From: Candidatus Aminicenantota bacterium | GTDB taxonomy: Bacteria > Acidobacteriota > Aminicenantia > UBA2199 | Reading direction: 5' to 3' | NCBI GenBank assembly: GCA_026393775.1 | Contig: JAPKZM010000147.1 | Coordinates: 1 to 7,912, forward strand | DNA: 7,912 nt | Shown: positions 1 to 7,618 of the stretch, piece after piece | Position numbering within the stretch: the stretch's first letter is position 1 | How the letters are laid out: each line of letters begins with the position of its first letter | Notes under the pieces: model-generated | Told to the model about the DNA's origin: nothing | What the model saw: the letters and a program-made list of their open reading frames with translations, nothing else | Database searches by the model: none | Translations under genes and position numbers: made by a program

Positions 1-1010
1 ATCCGCATTGCGGTGACCCCGGAGGAATCAAAACAATTGTCCACTGCCCGCGAGGTCAATGCCGAAGCGCACGAGGCATACTTGAAGGGGCTTTACCTGA
101 TCAACAAATTCACCGAGACGGATATGAACAAATGAATTGCCTTTTTCGAGGAGGCGCTCCAGAAAGACCCTGAGTATGCCCTGGCCTACACGGGCTCGCC
201 GAGGCATACGACAATCTCCTGTTCATGAGTCTTGTGCGCCCCAAAGAGAGCCTGCAAAAAATGAAAGAGTATGCTCTGAAGGCATTGAGCATCGACGAAT
301 CGCTCGGCGAAGCCCATTTGGTGCTGGCCGCTGTAAAAATGATCAATGATTGGGATTTCCCGGGCGCGGAAAGTGAACACAAACTTGCGCTGCAATTCAG
401 TCCCAGCTATTCCACCTCATACACATGGTATGCCTGCTTTATGCTGTGGATGGGCAGAAACGATGAAGCACTCACACTGATCCGGCGGGCGCAGGAGATC
501 GATCCCCTTTCGCCGGCCCTACGCGGTTTTTTAGGTTATTGCCTTTACTTTGACCGCCAGTACGACAAAGCCATCACCCGCATCAAAGAGAACCTCACCC
601 TTGAGCCCAACGTATTCGACTCCTCTACGCTGGGTTACATTTATCTGCAGAAGAGAATGTATGAGGAAGCGATCGCCTGTTTTAAGAAGGCGATCGACTT
701 TGGCGGGGGCGTCATGTCGGAAAAGGATCTGGCCTGCGCTTATGTCTTCGCGGGAAAACCAGTCGCGGCCAGAAACACGCTAGCCAATCTGCTGAAGCAA
801 TCGTCAAAGAAGTATGTCTCGCCGGATAATATCTGGCAGCTCTACTGGGCGCTGGGTGAAATGGACAACGCCGTGGCCTGGTTGGAAAAGGCGGCCGAAG
901 AACGATCACCAATTGTCATTATGATATACCGCGATCCGCAGTTCGAAGGAGTTCTCCACTCTCATCCGCACTTCATCGCGCTGATGAAAAAAGTGGGTTT
1001 CGAAAAATGA
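1..1010 (+). pseudogene. 3' part of a TPR-repeat (kinase-family) gene, broken by a stop and a frameshift
   Basis: The 5' end lies outside the window. Frame 1 from base 1 reads IRIAVTPEESKQLSTAREVN and aligns without gaps to the intact kinase downstream from about its residue 445, the end of the TolB/CadC-like domain going into the TPRs. An in-frame TGA at 133-135 interrupts the first TPR, where the paralogue has Ser. Near 193-195 one base is missing (ggctcgcc where ggNctcgcc would restore GLAEAY), which moves the frame from 1 to 3. From there it stays open to the TGA at 1008-1010. The rest carries repeated TPR helices, such as DEALTLIRRAQEIDPLSP at about 465-518, and ends HFIALMKKVGFEK. The ATG at 225 has no visible ribosome binding site and lies inside a TPR, so I do not treat it as a native start. 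The likely original product was a membrane Ser/Thr kinase with a periplasmic TPR domain. The lesions could be true decay or sequencing errors. Confidence 0.75.
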
Positions 1011-1105
1011 TCGGCCAAATAGTTTCCCATTACCGCATCTTTGAAAAAATCGACCAAGGGGGCACTTGTCCCGCCGGCTTAAGAAATTTGCGAGTGGCTT
1101 CATGA
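1007..1105 (+). pseudogene. 32-codon remnant of a kinase N-terminus between two ATGA overlaps
   Basis: Frame 2 from the ATG at 1007 begins MIGQIVSHYRIFEKI, matching the start of the downstream kinase (MIGTQISHYRILQKL). It then reads DQGGTCPAG where a glycine-rich ATP loop (GAGGMG) should be, and continues to a TGA at 1103-1105. Both ends are four-base ATGA overlaps: with the stop of the TPR gene (1007-1010) and with the start of the intact kinase (1102-1105). I infer the 5' stub of another tandem kinase gene whose body was deleted. The C-terminal residues LRNLRVAS are not recognisable, and no Shine-Dalgarno is visible. It might still act as a coupling mini-ORF that carries ribosomes to the kinase start. 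No function can be assigned to the peptide. Confidence 0.5.
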
Positions 1106-3459
1106 TCGGGACGCAAATTTCACATTATAGAATTCTGCAGAAGCTCGGCGCCGGCGGGATGGGAGTGGTGTACAAGGCCAGGGATACCAAACTCGACCGC
1201 GAAGTAGCGCTGAAGTTTTTACCGGTGCAGCTTAGCGCCGACGAAGAGGAGCGGAAGCGTTTCATCCACGAGGCCAAGGCCGCTTCGGCCCTGGACCACC
1301 CAAACATCTGCTTGGTGTACGAAATCGGCGAGACCCTCGATGGGCAGCTCTTCATCGCCATGGGCTATTACGAAGGAAAGACCCTGAAGGACAGGATAAA
1401 GAGCGGCCCCATGCCGATCAGCGAGACTGTTGAGATTTCCATCCAGATCGCCGAGGGATTGAAAAACGCTCATGGCAAAGGCATCGTGCACCGGGATTTG
1501 AAGCCGGCCAACGTGATGCTTACCGCCGAGGGTGTTGTGAAGATCGTCGATTTCGGCCTGGCCAAGCTAAAGGGGCTGACGCGGTTGACCAAGAGCGGCA
1601 CCACCTTGGGCACCGCGGCCTACATGTCGCCGGAGCAGGTCCTGGGCAAGGAGGTGGACCAGCGGAGCGACATCTGGTCGCTGGGGGTCATCCTCTATGA
1701 AATGCTTACCGGCAAGCTGCCGTTCGCGGGGGAGTATGAGCAGGCCATGCTGTATGCCGTAATCAACGAGGAGCCGGAACGATTGACCAAAACACGGCCG
1801 GAAACTCCATCAGGGCTGGAACGTATCATTGGCAGATCTCTGGCCAAGGACCCTGCTAAACGTTACCAAGCCATTGATGATCTCTTGGAAGACCTGAAGA
1901 CGGTTGCCGCAGGTTTCGCGCCACCCAAGGCCAAGTCGGCCAGGGCAAAAATATTTGGCATCCCGAGGATTTATTTTTTTGCTGGCTTGGTGATCACAAC
2001 TGCGCTTATCAGCGTTCTGAATAAAGAGAAGATAGGCATCCTTTTTACAAAACCGGAATTCGCGGTCATCCACTCGCTAGCGGTGCTGCCGCTGGCCAAC
2101 TATTCCGGTGATGCCGACCAGGAATACTTCTCCGACGGCATGACCGACGCCCTGATCGCGGGCCTAGCCCAGATCAAGGCCATCAAGGTCATCTCGCGAA
2201 CTTCGGTCATGCAGTATAAGGAAACAAAAAAGCCGCTGCCGCAGATCGCCCGGGAACTGGGAGTGGAAGGAATCGTCGAGGGTTCGGTCATGCGCTCCGG
2301 CAACCGAGTGCGGATCACGGCCCAGCTGATCGACGCGCGCCAGGACCGACACTTGTGGGCCAACAACTACGAACGCGAGATGACCAATGTGCTGGCGCTG
2401 CAGTCGGAAGTGGTGCGGGCAATCGCGGGAGAGATCCGCGTCCAGGTCACACCCCAGGAACACGCGCGCCTGTGTACGTCGCGAACGGTCGATCCCGAAG
2501 CATACCAGGCCTATCTCATGGGTCGCTTTTACTGGAACAAGGCCACGGCCCCAGCCATGGAAGAAAGCATCGAATATTTCCAGAAAGCGCTCGCTGGGGA
2601 TCCGCAGAACGCGGCGGCCTACGCCGGCCTGGTCGAGGCTTACTCGATCCTCGGGCAGATGGCAGCGCTGCCCCAAGCCGAGCTTGCATCAAAGAAAAGA
2701 GAGGCAGCCCTCAAAGCGCTGGAGATCGACGACACCCTGGCAGAGGGACATGCCGCCCTGGGGAATGTCAAGGTCGAGATCGACTGGGACTGGGAGGGTG
2801 CCGAGCGGGAGTACAAACGAGCGATCGATCTCAATCCGAACTACGCCAACGCATATCTCTGGTACTCGCAGCTCCTGAACCTGTTGAGCCGCCATGAGGA
2901 AGCGCTCATGGCGAATATTCGAGCCCGTGAGCTGGATCCCCTGAATCCTTTTATCGCAGCAAACCTGCTCTGGCGATATTACTACCTTGGCCGCTACGAG
3001 GAGGCCATCGCCGCATCCGGAAAGCTCCTAGAGATGTATCCAAATTACTGGCTGAACCACTGGACGCGTGGGCTCCTATATTCGGCTCTAGGGATGCACG
3101 AGGCGGCCATCATGGAACAACAAAAGGCGGTGGCTTTGTCGGAAGGATCTCTGGAATGCCTGCCCGACCTCGGCTATGCCTACGCGAGAGCAGGCAGAAT
3201 GGCCGAGGCGTTGAAGGTACTCGACAAGTTGCAGGAGGAATCAAAGAAGAGACATGTGCCGTCGAGCTTCTTCGCGCCAGTTTACGCAGGACTCGGAAAT
3301 GCGGAGATGGCGTTTGCTTCCCTGGAGAAGGCATTTCAGGAGCACGATGATCGCGTGGCATATTACATGATGGATTCGGCGTTCGCTTCTCTGCGCTCTG
3401 ACCCGCGTTCCATCTCCCTGTTGCGGCGCATGAACCTTCCCGTCAAGGGAAACAAATGA
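1102..3459 (+). CDS. Membrane Ser/Thr protein kinase with TolB/CadC-like and TPR domains
   Basis: The product is a 785-residue PknB-type (Hanks) kinase. I chose the ATG at 1102 because MIGTQISHYRIL is the usual family start and it sits in an ATGA overlap. The frame is also open from a TTG at 1066, which would add 12 unconvincing residues. Kinase features are complete: glycine loop GAGGMG (16-21), ATP lysine K38, helix-C glutamate near E57, catalytic HRDLKPAN (130-137), DFG (150-152), MSPE (175-178), D190 of RSDIWSLG and R254. It should therefore be active in the cytoplasm. A basic linker (275-290) precedes one membrane helix (about 287-305). Then comes a domain starting SLAVLPLANYSGD (325 to about 450), like the N-terminal TolB/FlgO-type domain of CadC-like regulators, and about eight TPR-like helix pairs from 464 to the C-terminus. 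The C-terminal half is probably extracytoplasmic and could sense a ligand or bind a partner. The substrate is unknown. Its TPR half is paralogous to the broken gene at 1-1010. Confidence 0.92.
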   Translation: MIGTQISHYRILQKLGAGGMGVVYKARDTKLDREVALKFLPVQLSADEEERKRFIHEAKAASALDHPNICLVYEIGETLDGQLFIAMGYYEGKTLKDRIKSGPMPISETVEISIQIAEGLKNAHGKGIVHRDLKPANVMLTAEGVVKIVDFGLAKLKGLTRLTKSGTTLGTAAYMSPEQVLGKEVDQRSDIWSLGVILYEMLTGKLPFAGEYEQAMLYAVINEEPERLTKTRPETPSGLERIIGRSLAKDPAKRYQAIDDLLEDLKTVAAGFAPPKAKSARAKIFGIPRIYFFAGLVITTALISVLNKEKIGILFTKPEFAVIHSLAVLPLANYSGDADQEYFSDGMTDALIAGLAQIKAIKVISRTSVMQYKETKKPLPQIARELGVEGIVEGSVMRSGNRVRITAQLIDARQDRHLWANNYEREMTNVLALQSEVVRAIAGEIRVQVTPQEHARLCTSRTVDPEAYQAYLMGRFYWNKATAPAMEESIEYFQKALAGDPQNAAAYAGLVEAYSILGQMAALPQAELASKKREAALKALEIDDTLAEGHAALGNVKVEIDWDWEGAEREYKRAIDLNPNYANAYLWYSQLLNLLSRHEEALMANIRARELDPLNPFIAANLLWRYYYLGRYEEAIAASGKLLEMYPNYWLNHWTRGLLYSALGMHEAAIMEQQKAVALSEGSLECLPDLGYAYARAGRMAEALKVLDKLQEESKKRHVPSSFFAPVYAGLGNAEMAFASLEKAFQEHDDRVAYYMMDSAFASLRSDPRSISLLRRMNLPVKGNK

Positions 3460-3533
3460 TCGGCTTATATTCTTCCTTTGCCAGGTCAACGAAAAAGGCA
3501 TTGTCCCGGCCGAAGCCGCGCTTTATCGGCGCT
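3460..3533. other. Short convergent intergenic gap
   Basis: This gap lies between the plus-strand kinase stop and the minus-strand PrsW stop. The kinase stop again forms ATGA with a following ATG at 3456, whose first bases ATGATCGG are the same eight that open the two preceding kinase starts. After MIG the reading (LYSSFARSTKK) no longer resembles a kinase, so it may be a decapitated start or chance. An imperfect hairpin (3512-3535, GAAGCCG against CGGC...TTC) lacks a convincing U tract. I see nothing else here. Confidence 0.4.
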
Positions 3534-4562
3534 TCAACCCGAGCGGTCGTGCAGCATGTGCATCTGCCAGAGCTCCCGGGTACTGGTGTGCAGCAGCGGC
3601 GCCAGCAGGCGCCGGCCGAGGCGGCCGATGCTCCGGCGCAGGGCCTCCAGCTCGCGGAATTTCTCCCGCACCTCGGGGTCGGCCGGGATGGGGAAACCCT
3701 GCTCCTGCAGCAGCAGCACGGCCTTGGCCTTGACCGACAGCTCGACGTGCAGGCGCAGGGTGCACAGCATGTCAACCAACACGCTGCCGGGAAGCCGGTC
3801 CTTCAGCGACTGCAAGTAGCGGCCGCTGGGCGATTGCAGCATGCTGCCGGTGCGGATCATCTCCAGCAGCTCCACGTCGCTGCCGAAGCCGGCTTCCAGC
3901 CACTGGCGCAGCGACCGCTCGCTGTGGTGATAGACCAGGAAGATCGTCAGCGGCAAGCCGATGAGAAAAATGATCGAGGCCAGGAACTGTCCCTGCAGGG
4001 GGAAATGGTTGAAGAGCGAATGGATCAGGACGGCAACGGCCAGCCCGGGCAGGATATCGACGGACCGCTCCCGCCGACGGCGTTCGGACCTGCTCTTGGC
4101 CATGATCCCGACCAGGGCGACGGTACCGCCGTGCATCACCGCCGTGCCGAAGCCGCGGATGAGCCAGAGCAGGAGGCCGTGTTCGTGAAGGGAATAGAGG
4201 AAATAGATGTTTTCAAAAAGAGCGAAGCCGGCGCCGATGGCGAAGCCGATGATGGCTGAATCGACCAAAAAGCCCAGCCGGTGGCGGCGCAGCAACAGGA
4301 AGAGATAGACGGCCTTGGCGCTCTCCTCGACGACCGGGGCCAGGTAGCGGGAGTAAAAAGGAACGTTCAATCCGGTCACGTTCAGCAGCCAGCGGTTGAG
4401 CAGCAGGCAGAAGAACGCCGTGAGGGCGCCGGCCAGCAAGGCCTCGCCTACGGCGCGGAACTTGACCAGTTGAAAGTTGTCGAATACGAACAGGATCAGC
4501 GCAAAGGTCAGCACCGGCAGGAATCCCAGGCCGACGCGCAGGACCAGGTGTCCGGTCGTCAT
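3534..4562 (-). CDS. PrsW-family intramembrane metalloprotease with a soluble C-terminal domain
   Basis: The product has 342 residues and starts at the ATG 4562-4560, which overlaps the TGA of the upstream protease gene as ATGA. The frame is open for 151 more codons upstream, but that stretch is Arg/Pro-rich shadow of the neighbouring gene. The protein is rich in membrane helices (about 6-27, 41-58, 97-122, 128-150, 169-186, 190-211). It shows the PrsW/CAAX-protease signature: EESAK at 79-83, FENIY at 116-120, H144 in VMHGG, and HSLFNH at 181-186. These Glu and His residues are the expected metal site and sit in or beside helices. In the known family PrsW cleaves membrane anti-sigma factors, such as RsiW in Bacillus. 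No anti-sigma factor is visible here, so the substrate is unknown. Residues about 213-342 are a soluble, Leu/Arg-rich, probably helical tail that I cannot assign. The overlap implies translational coupling with the upstream gene. Confidence 0.85.
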   Translation of the reverse strand: MTTGHLVLRVGLGFLPVLTFALILFVFDNFQLVKFRAVGEALLAGALTAFFCLLLNRWLLNVTGLNVPFYSRYLAPVVEESAKAVYLFLLLRRHRLGFLVDSAIIGFAIGAGFALFENIYFLYSLHEHGLLLWLIRGFGTAVMHGGTVALVGIMAKSRSERRRRERSVDILPGLAVAVLIHSLFNHFPLQGQFLASIIFLIGLPLTIFLVYHHSERSLRQWLEAGFGSDVELLEMIRTGSMLQSPSGRYLQSLKDRLPGSVLVDMLCTLRLHVELSVKAKAVLLLQEQGFPIPADPEVREKFRELEALRRSIGRLGRRLLAPLLHTSTRELWQMHMLHDRSG

Positions 4563-7507
4563 ATCTTGAGCGAAACCATCCACTCCGCGGCCGCATCGCG
4601 CCCGGCTTCGTAGGCCCTGGCGTACCCCAGTGAGAGGGTCAACTGATGGTGGGAGAGAGCGATCAGGCGGATGTCGAACTGCGCGCCGACATCGTACAGG
4701 CGCCGCCGGTCGGGCCGGCTGTCCATGTTGGTGAGCAGTCCGGTGCAAAACAGCGAAGGGCTGATCCAGTTGGCGTAGAAGAAGGGAAACCCCAGGCGGC
4801 GGAAAAAGAGAGGCGGCAGGTTCCATTCCAGCGTCAGCTTGGCGAAATTTTTGCCGGCCAGTTCGTTCAGGTCGACGCCGGGGAAGGAGTAGTATTCGCG
4901 GTAGCGCTTGCTGTCCTGGTGATCGACCCAGTTGTTGCCGAAGCCGCCGAAATAGAAATTGGCGAACGGATCCTGGCGATCGCCGATGGCAATGCCGGCG
5001 GCTCCCCGCCACCACAGCGAAGAGTGCTTGATGGGGAGGGGTAGGCCGTAGTCAAGGCAGCCATAGAGCCGCGGATAAAGAGTGCGGTTGACATAGGTAT
5101 TGCCCAGCACCAGCCGGTACTGGTATCCTTTCTCGTCCTCGATCGCGGCCAGCGACTTGCGCAGGTATTTGTAGTTCAGCTTACCGTCGAGGGTGAAAAA
5201 CCGGTCTTGGCTGATGCTGACGTTCTGGTAGTCGGGGAGCCGCTCCAGTCCGAAATAACCCGCGGCTTGGATGGAGTAGTCCAGGAAGCGGTTGGGCTCG
5301 TCGTAGATCAGGTTCTTGCTGTAGCGCAGCTCGAGTGATTGCCCCTTGCGGCTGGTCCGGGTGGGTCCGAACAGGTCGTAGAAATTGGCGACGTTATGAC
5401 TGGCGATCAATTCCCAGTTTTTCAACGCCACCTGGAGCCGGAGATGGAATCGTTCCTTGGCTTCCAAGTCTCCGCCGGGCGAATAGGTGACGCTCAGGTC
5501 CATTTTTTCCAGGCTGACCTTGTCGGCTAGGTGAAAATTCAGGCCGAAGGCCGCGACATCCTTGTAGCCTTCGACGACCGGGTAGATTGATTTCAGCCCG
5601 ATATTCTTCAGCGGCGTGTAACTGCCGCGGGAGATGATCAGCGGTTCGGGATCGATCAGGCCGGGCCGCTCGGCCACCCAATCGCGGACCTGGGGATGCT
5701 GCTCGCTGACCTGCTGGCCCAGCATGGTGATCGCCTTGACCTTGAGGTCATCGGGCCGCAGGCTGGAGATGACGGTCGGCCGGAAGCCATCGGCCGTGTA
5801 ACGGAAAACCAGCAGCGAGTCGCTGCCCAAGGGCACGGGACGGAAAAAGCCGGTCTCGCAGTTGGTCAGGATCTCCACATTCTCGCCATCCAGGTCGCAG
5901 CGGTAGATGTTGGATACACCTGAATAGTACGACGACCCGTACAGTGACCGCCCGTCCTCGGCGAAGACGAAATTGGCCGGCGAACTGTTCTCGAAGTCGG
6001 AAACGGTCGTGAAGGGGGCGTTGTCGACTGACAATTTTTCCAATTCGATCTTGATCAGCGACTGCCGGCCGCTGATCTCGGTCAGCGCCGCCGCCAGCCA
6101 GCGGCCGTCCGGGGAAATGGCGATGTCGTAGATGTCCTTGCCGTAAGGCCAGGAATAGACCTGCTTCCATTCCCGATAGGGAGGTTCGATACGGACTATG
6201 GTGGAGATGCCGTTGTAATGGCGGATACCCCAGAGCGAGCGGTCGCGACGGTTGAAGGCCAGGTCGCCAATGCGGCCGTCCTTGATCAGCAGGCGGGTGC
6301 GGCCGCTGTCCACCTGCACCTGGCGCAGGTCGCGCCAGGCGTTGTTGTCAGCGGTGTAGAAGAGGGTCCCGGTCTCGACATCATAAGCCAGCGAACATAC
6401 GTAATAAAGAGCCGGTCCCTTGACATCGCACAGCTTGCGCATCGACCCGCTCTGCAGGTCGAGTGACGCCAGGTGAGCCACCTGGCCCGGATAGTTGACT
6501 CCCAGGAATATTTTCCCCCGGCGCGCGTCGTAGAAGGCCGGTGACACCGATCCCAGCACCCTTGCCGAGATGTCGCGGAACGGGGTGAGCGGGCTGGAGC
6601 GGATGGTTTCCAGGTTCGCCTTCTGGAATTCCCTTTCCCATGCGATCCATTCCGTCCAAGCCCGGGCGAGCGGCAGACCGAATACTTTCTTGAACTGGGC
6701 TGAAAAATAGGCGCGGCTGCCGTCGCGGCGCGACACCCAGTTGATGACGCTCTCGGGTCCGTAGCGCAGCCCCAGGTATCCGAAAAAGCGCGTGCCGTAG
6801 AGGTAGGAAATGGCCCCGACCTGGAAGTCGAGCCGGGTGCCCGCCGACTCCAGGCCGACAAGATCATAAATGCGGCTGTTTTCATTGACCAAGGTGCGGA
6901 AGACCATTTCGTCGTAGCAGCCGAGCAGCCGGCCGTATCCCCCGGACATCCAGGTTTCCATGAACACCGCGATCCCTTCCATGAACCAGCGCGGAACGTA
7001 GAGGCGCGGAGTGGTCAGGTAGCCGTAGAGCATGGTCAGCGGGTTGTCCTCGCTGGGAGTGACCTTGCCAAAAAAAAGCGAACGGAAAAAGCGATCCGCG
7101 CGGGCAGCCTTGTCGCTGGTCAGGATGTGGACCAGCTCGTGCTGCATGATGGCGTTGATGCGCTCGGTGGCCGGCATGGTTTCGAACACGTAGCTGGACG
7201 GCGCGATGCCGGCAATGATGGTGTTCTGGGGCACGGAGCCGGCCGCGGCGTTGGCATAGTCGCCGAAATCATGCAACAGGATGGTGATCTTTTCGCTGGG
7301 CTGGTAATCGAACAGTTTCTGGTGCAGGCGGAAGGCGCTGACGAAGCTGGAGACGGTATGCGAGGTCAGGAACGATTCGATGGGGAAATAGATCAACCGC
7401 AGCGTGTCGGTCTCCAACTTTTTGAATTGCGCCGGAAGCGAGCAGCTGATGATCAATAAAACAACCAATGCCACGACGGGGTGTATCGTTCGCTTTATTT
7501 TTTCCAT
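4559..7507 (-). CDS. Exported zinc-peptidase / beta-propeller / beta-barrel protein
   Basis: The product has 982 residues. The ATG at 7507-7505 is supported by AGAAGGA eight bases upstream and by a signal sequence: KIKR, then a hydrophobic stretch at 11-21, ending SCSLPAQ. Cleavage after about A26 is plausible, and IISC at 19-22 also fits a lipobox. The N-terminal domain (about 30-300) has HELVH at 123-127 and RWFMEGIAVF at 173-182. The likely zinc ligands are H123, H127 and E177 with catalytic E124, as in gluzincin or peptidase-MA-like domains. Residues about 320-600 hold propeller-like repeats, for example AISPDGRWLAAA (463-474) and AEDGRSLYGSSYYSGVSNIY (516-535). From about 630 to 982 alternating strands and FGGFGNN (853-859), FPGVDL (875-880) and KLTLEWNLPPL (890-900) resemble the surface-antigen/Omp85-type barrel end. 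I infer an outer-membrane protein with a periplasmic or surface peptidase. The barrel assignment is the least certain part. It is followed by PrsW with an ATGA overlap. Confidence 0.85.
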   Translation of the reverse strand: MEKIKRTIHPVVALVVLLIISCSLPAQFKKLETDTLRLIYFPIESFLTSHTVSSFVSAFRLHQKLFDYQPSEKITILLHDFGDYANAAAGSVPQNTIIAGIAPSSYVFETMPATERINAIMQHELVHILTSDKAARADRFFRSLFFGKVTPSEDNPLTMLYGYLTTPRLYVPRWFMEGIAVFMETWMSGGYGRLLGCYDEMVFRTLVNENSRIYDLVGLESAGTRLDFQVGAISYLYGTRFFGYLGLRYGPESVINWVSRRDGSRAYFSAQFKKVFGLPLARAWTEWIAWEREFQKANLETIRSSPLTPFRDISARVLGSVSPAFYDARRGKIFLGVNYPGQVAHLASLDLQSGSMRKLCDVKGPALYYVCSLAYDVETGTLFYTADNNAWRDLRQVQVDSGRTRLLIKDGRIGDLAFNRRDRSLWGIRHYNGISTIVRIEPPYREWKQVYSWPYGKDIYDIAISPDGRWLAAALTEISGRQSLIKIELEKLSVDNAPFTTVSDFENSSPANFVFAEDGRSLYGSSYYSGVSNIYRCDLDGENVEILTNCETGFFRPVPLGSDSLLVFRYTADGFRPTVISSLRPDDLKVKAITMLGQQVSEQHPQVRDWVAERPGLIDPEPLIISRGSYTPLKNIGLKSIYPVVEGYKDVAAFGLNFHLADKVSLEKMDLSVTYSPGGDLEAKERFHLRLQVALKNWELIASHNVANFYDLFGPTRTSRKGQSLELRYSKNLIYDEPNRFLDYSIQAAGYFGLERLPDYQNVSISQDRFFTLDGKLNYKYLRKSLAAIEDEKGYQYRLVLGNTYVNRTLYPRLYGCLDYGLPLPIKHSSLWWRGAAGIAIGDRQDPFANFYFGGFGNNWVDHQDSKRYREYYSFPGVDLNELAGKNFAKLTLEWNLPPLFFRRLGFPFFYANWISPSLFCTGLLTNMDSRPDRRRLYDVGAQFDIRLIALSHHQLTLSLGYARAYEAGRDAAAEWMVSLKI

Positions 7508-7515
7508 TAAAAATA

Positions 7516-7522
7516 TCCTTCT
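7516..7522 (-). promoter_or_regulatory. Ribosome binding site of the zinc-peptidase/barrel gene
   Basis: The minus strand reads AGAAGGA, then eight A/T-rich bases, then the ATG at 7507. This is the clearest Shine-Dalgarno in the window and fixes the start of the 982-residue protein. The other intact genes start at ATGA overlaps with weak or no Shine-Dalgarno. Confidence 0.75.
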
Positions 7523-7539
7523 GAGAACGATTTAATTTC

Positions 7540-7584
7540 AATAAAAATAAAGGGATGCCATCCCCCTCTGCGGAGATGGCACCC
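7540..7584 (-). terminator. Rho-independent terminator after the nonapeptide-repeat gene
   Basis: On the minus strand the stem GGG-TGCCATC (7584-7575) pairs with GATGGCA-CCC (7562-7552). That is ten pairs with one bulged A at 7555 and a loop at 7563-7574. It is followed by TTTATTTTTATT (7551-7540). It lies 35 bases past the repeat-gene TAA, so it separates that gene from the downstream protease operon, which then needs its own promoter in about 7508-7550. No U tract follows on the plus strand. Confidence 0.75.
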
Positions 7585-7618
7585 CGTATTATCCCCCACC
7601 CGCATGAAGTTCTGGTGG

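Noticed and set aside
1066..1101. TTG start adding 12 residues to the kinase
   Set aside because: The family normally begins at MIG...SHYRI, and the added residues are not conserved in the paralogous start at 1007.
2164..2897. Overlapping 163-180-codon frames inside the kinase gene
   Set aside because: These are shadow frames of a GC-rich gene, with Arg/Ser/Pro-rich translations and no motif.
3443..3533. Minus-strand frame ending FGRDNAFFVDLAKEEYKPI as a frameshifted PrsW C-terminus
   Set aside because: It looks protein-like, but the PrsW frame stops cleanly at 3534 and no lesion is visible. There is no homologous evidence for a longer tail.
3512..3535. Hairpin as a bidirectional terminator between the convergent genes
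   Set aside because: The stem is short with a bulge, overlaps the PrsW stop, and has no adjacent U tract on either strand.
3456..4259. Plus-strand 267-codon frame starting MIGLYSSF
   Set aside because: From 3534 on it is antisense to PrsW and is Gln/Ala/Gly-rich without domains. Only its first 26 codons are outside PrsW, so it is kept only as a possible truncated start in the gap.
4563..5015. N-terminal extension of the PrsW frame
   Set aside because: The 151 extra codons are Arg/Pro-rich and overlap the well-supported barrel domain. The ATG at 4562 in an ATGA overlap is the better start.
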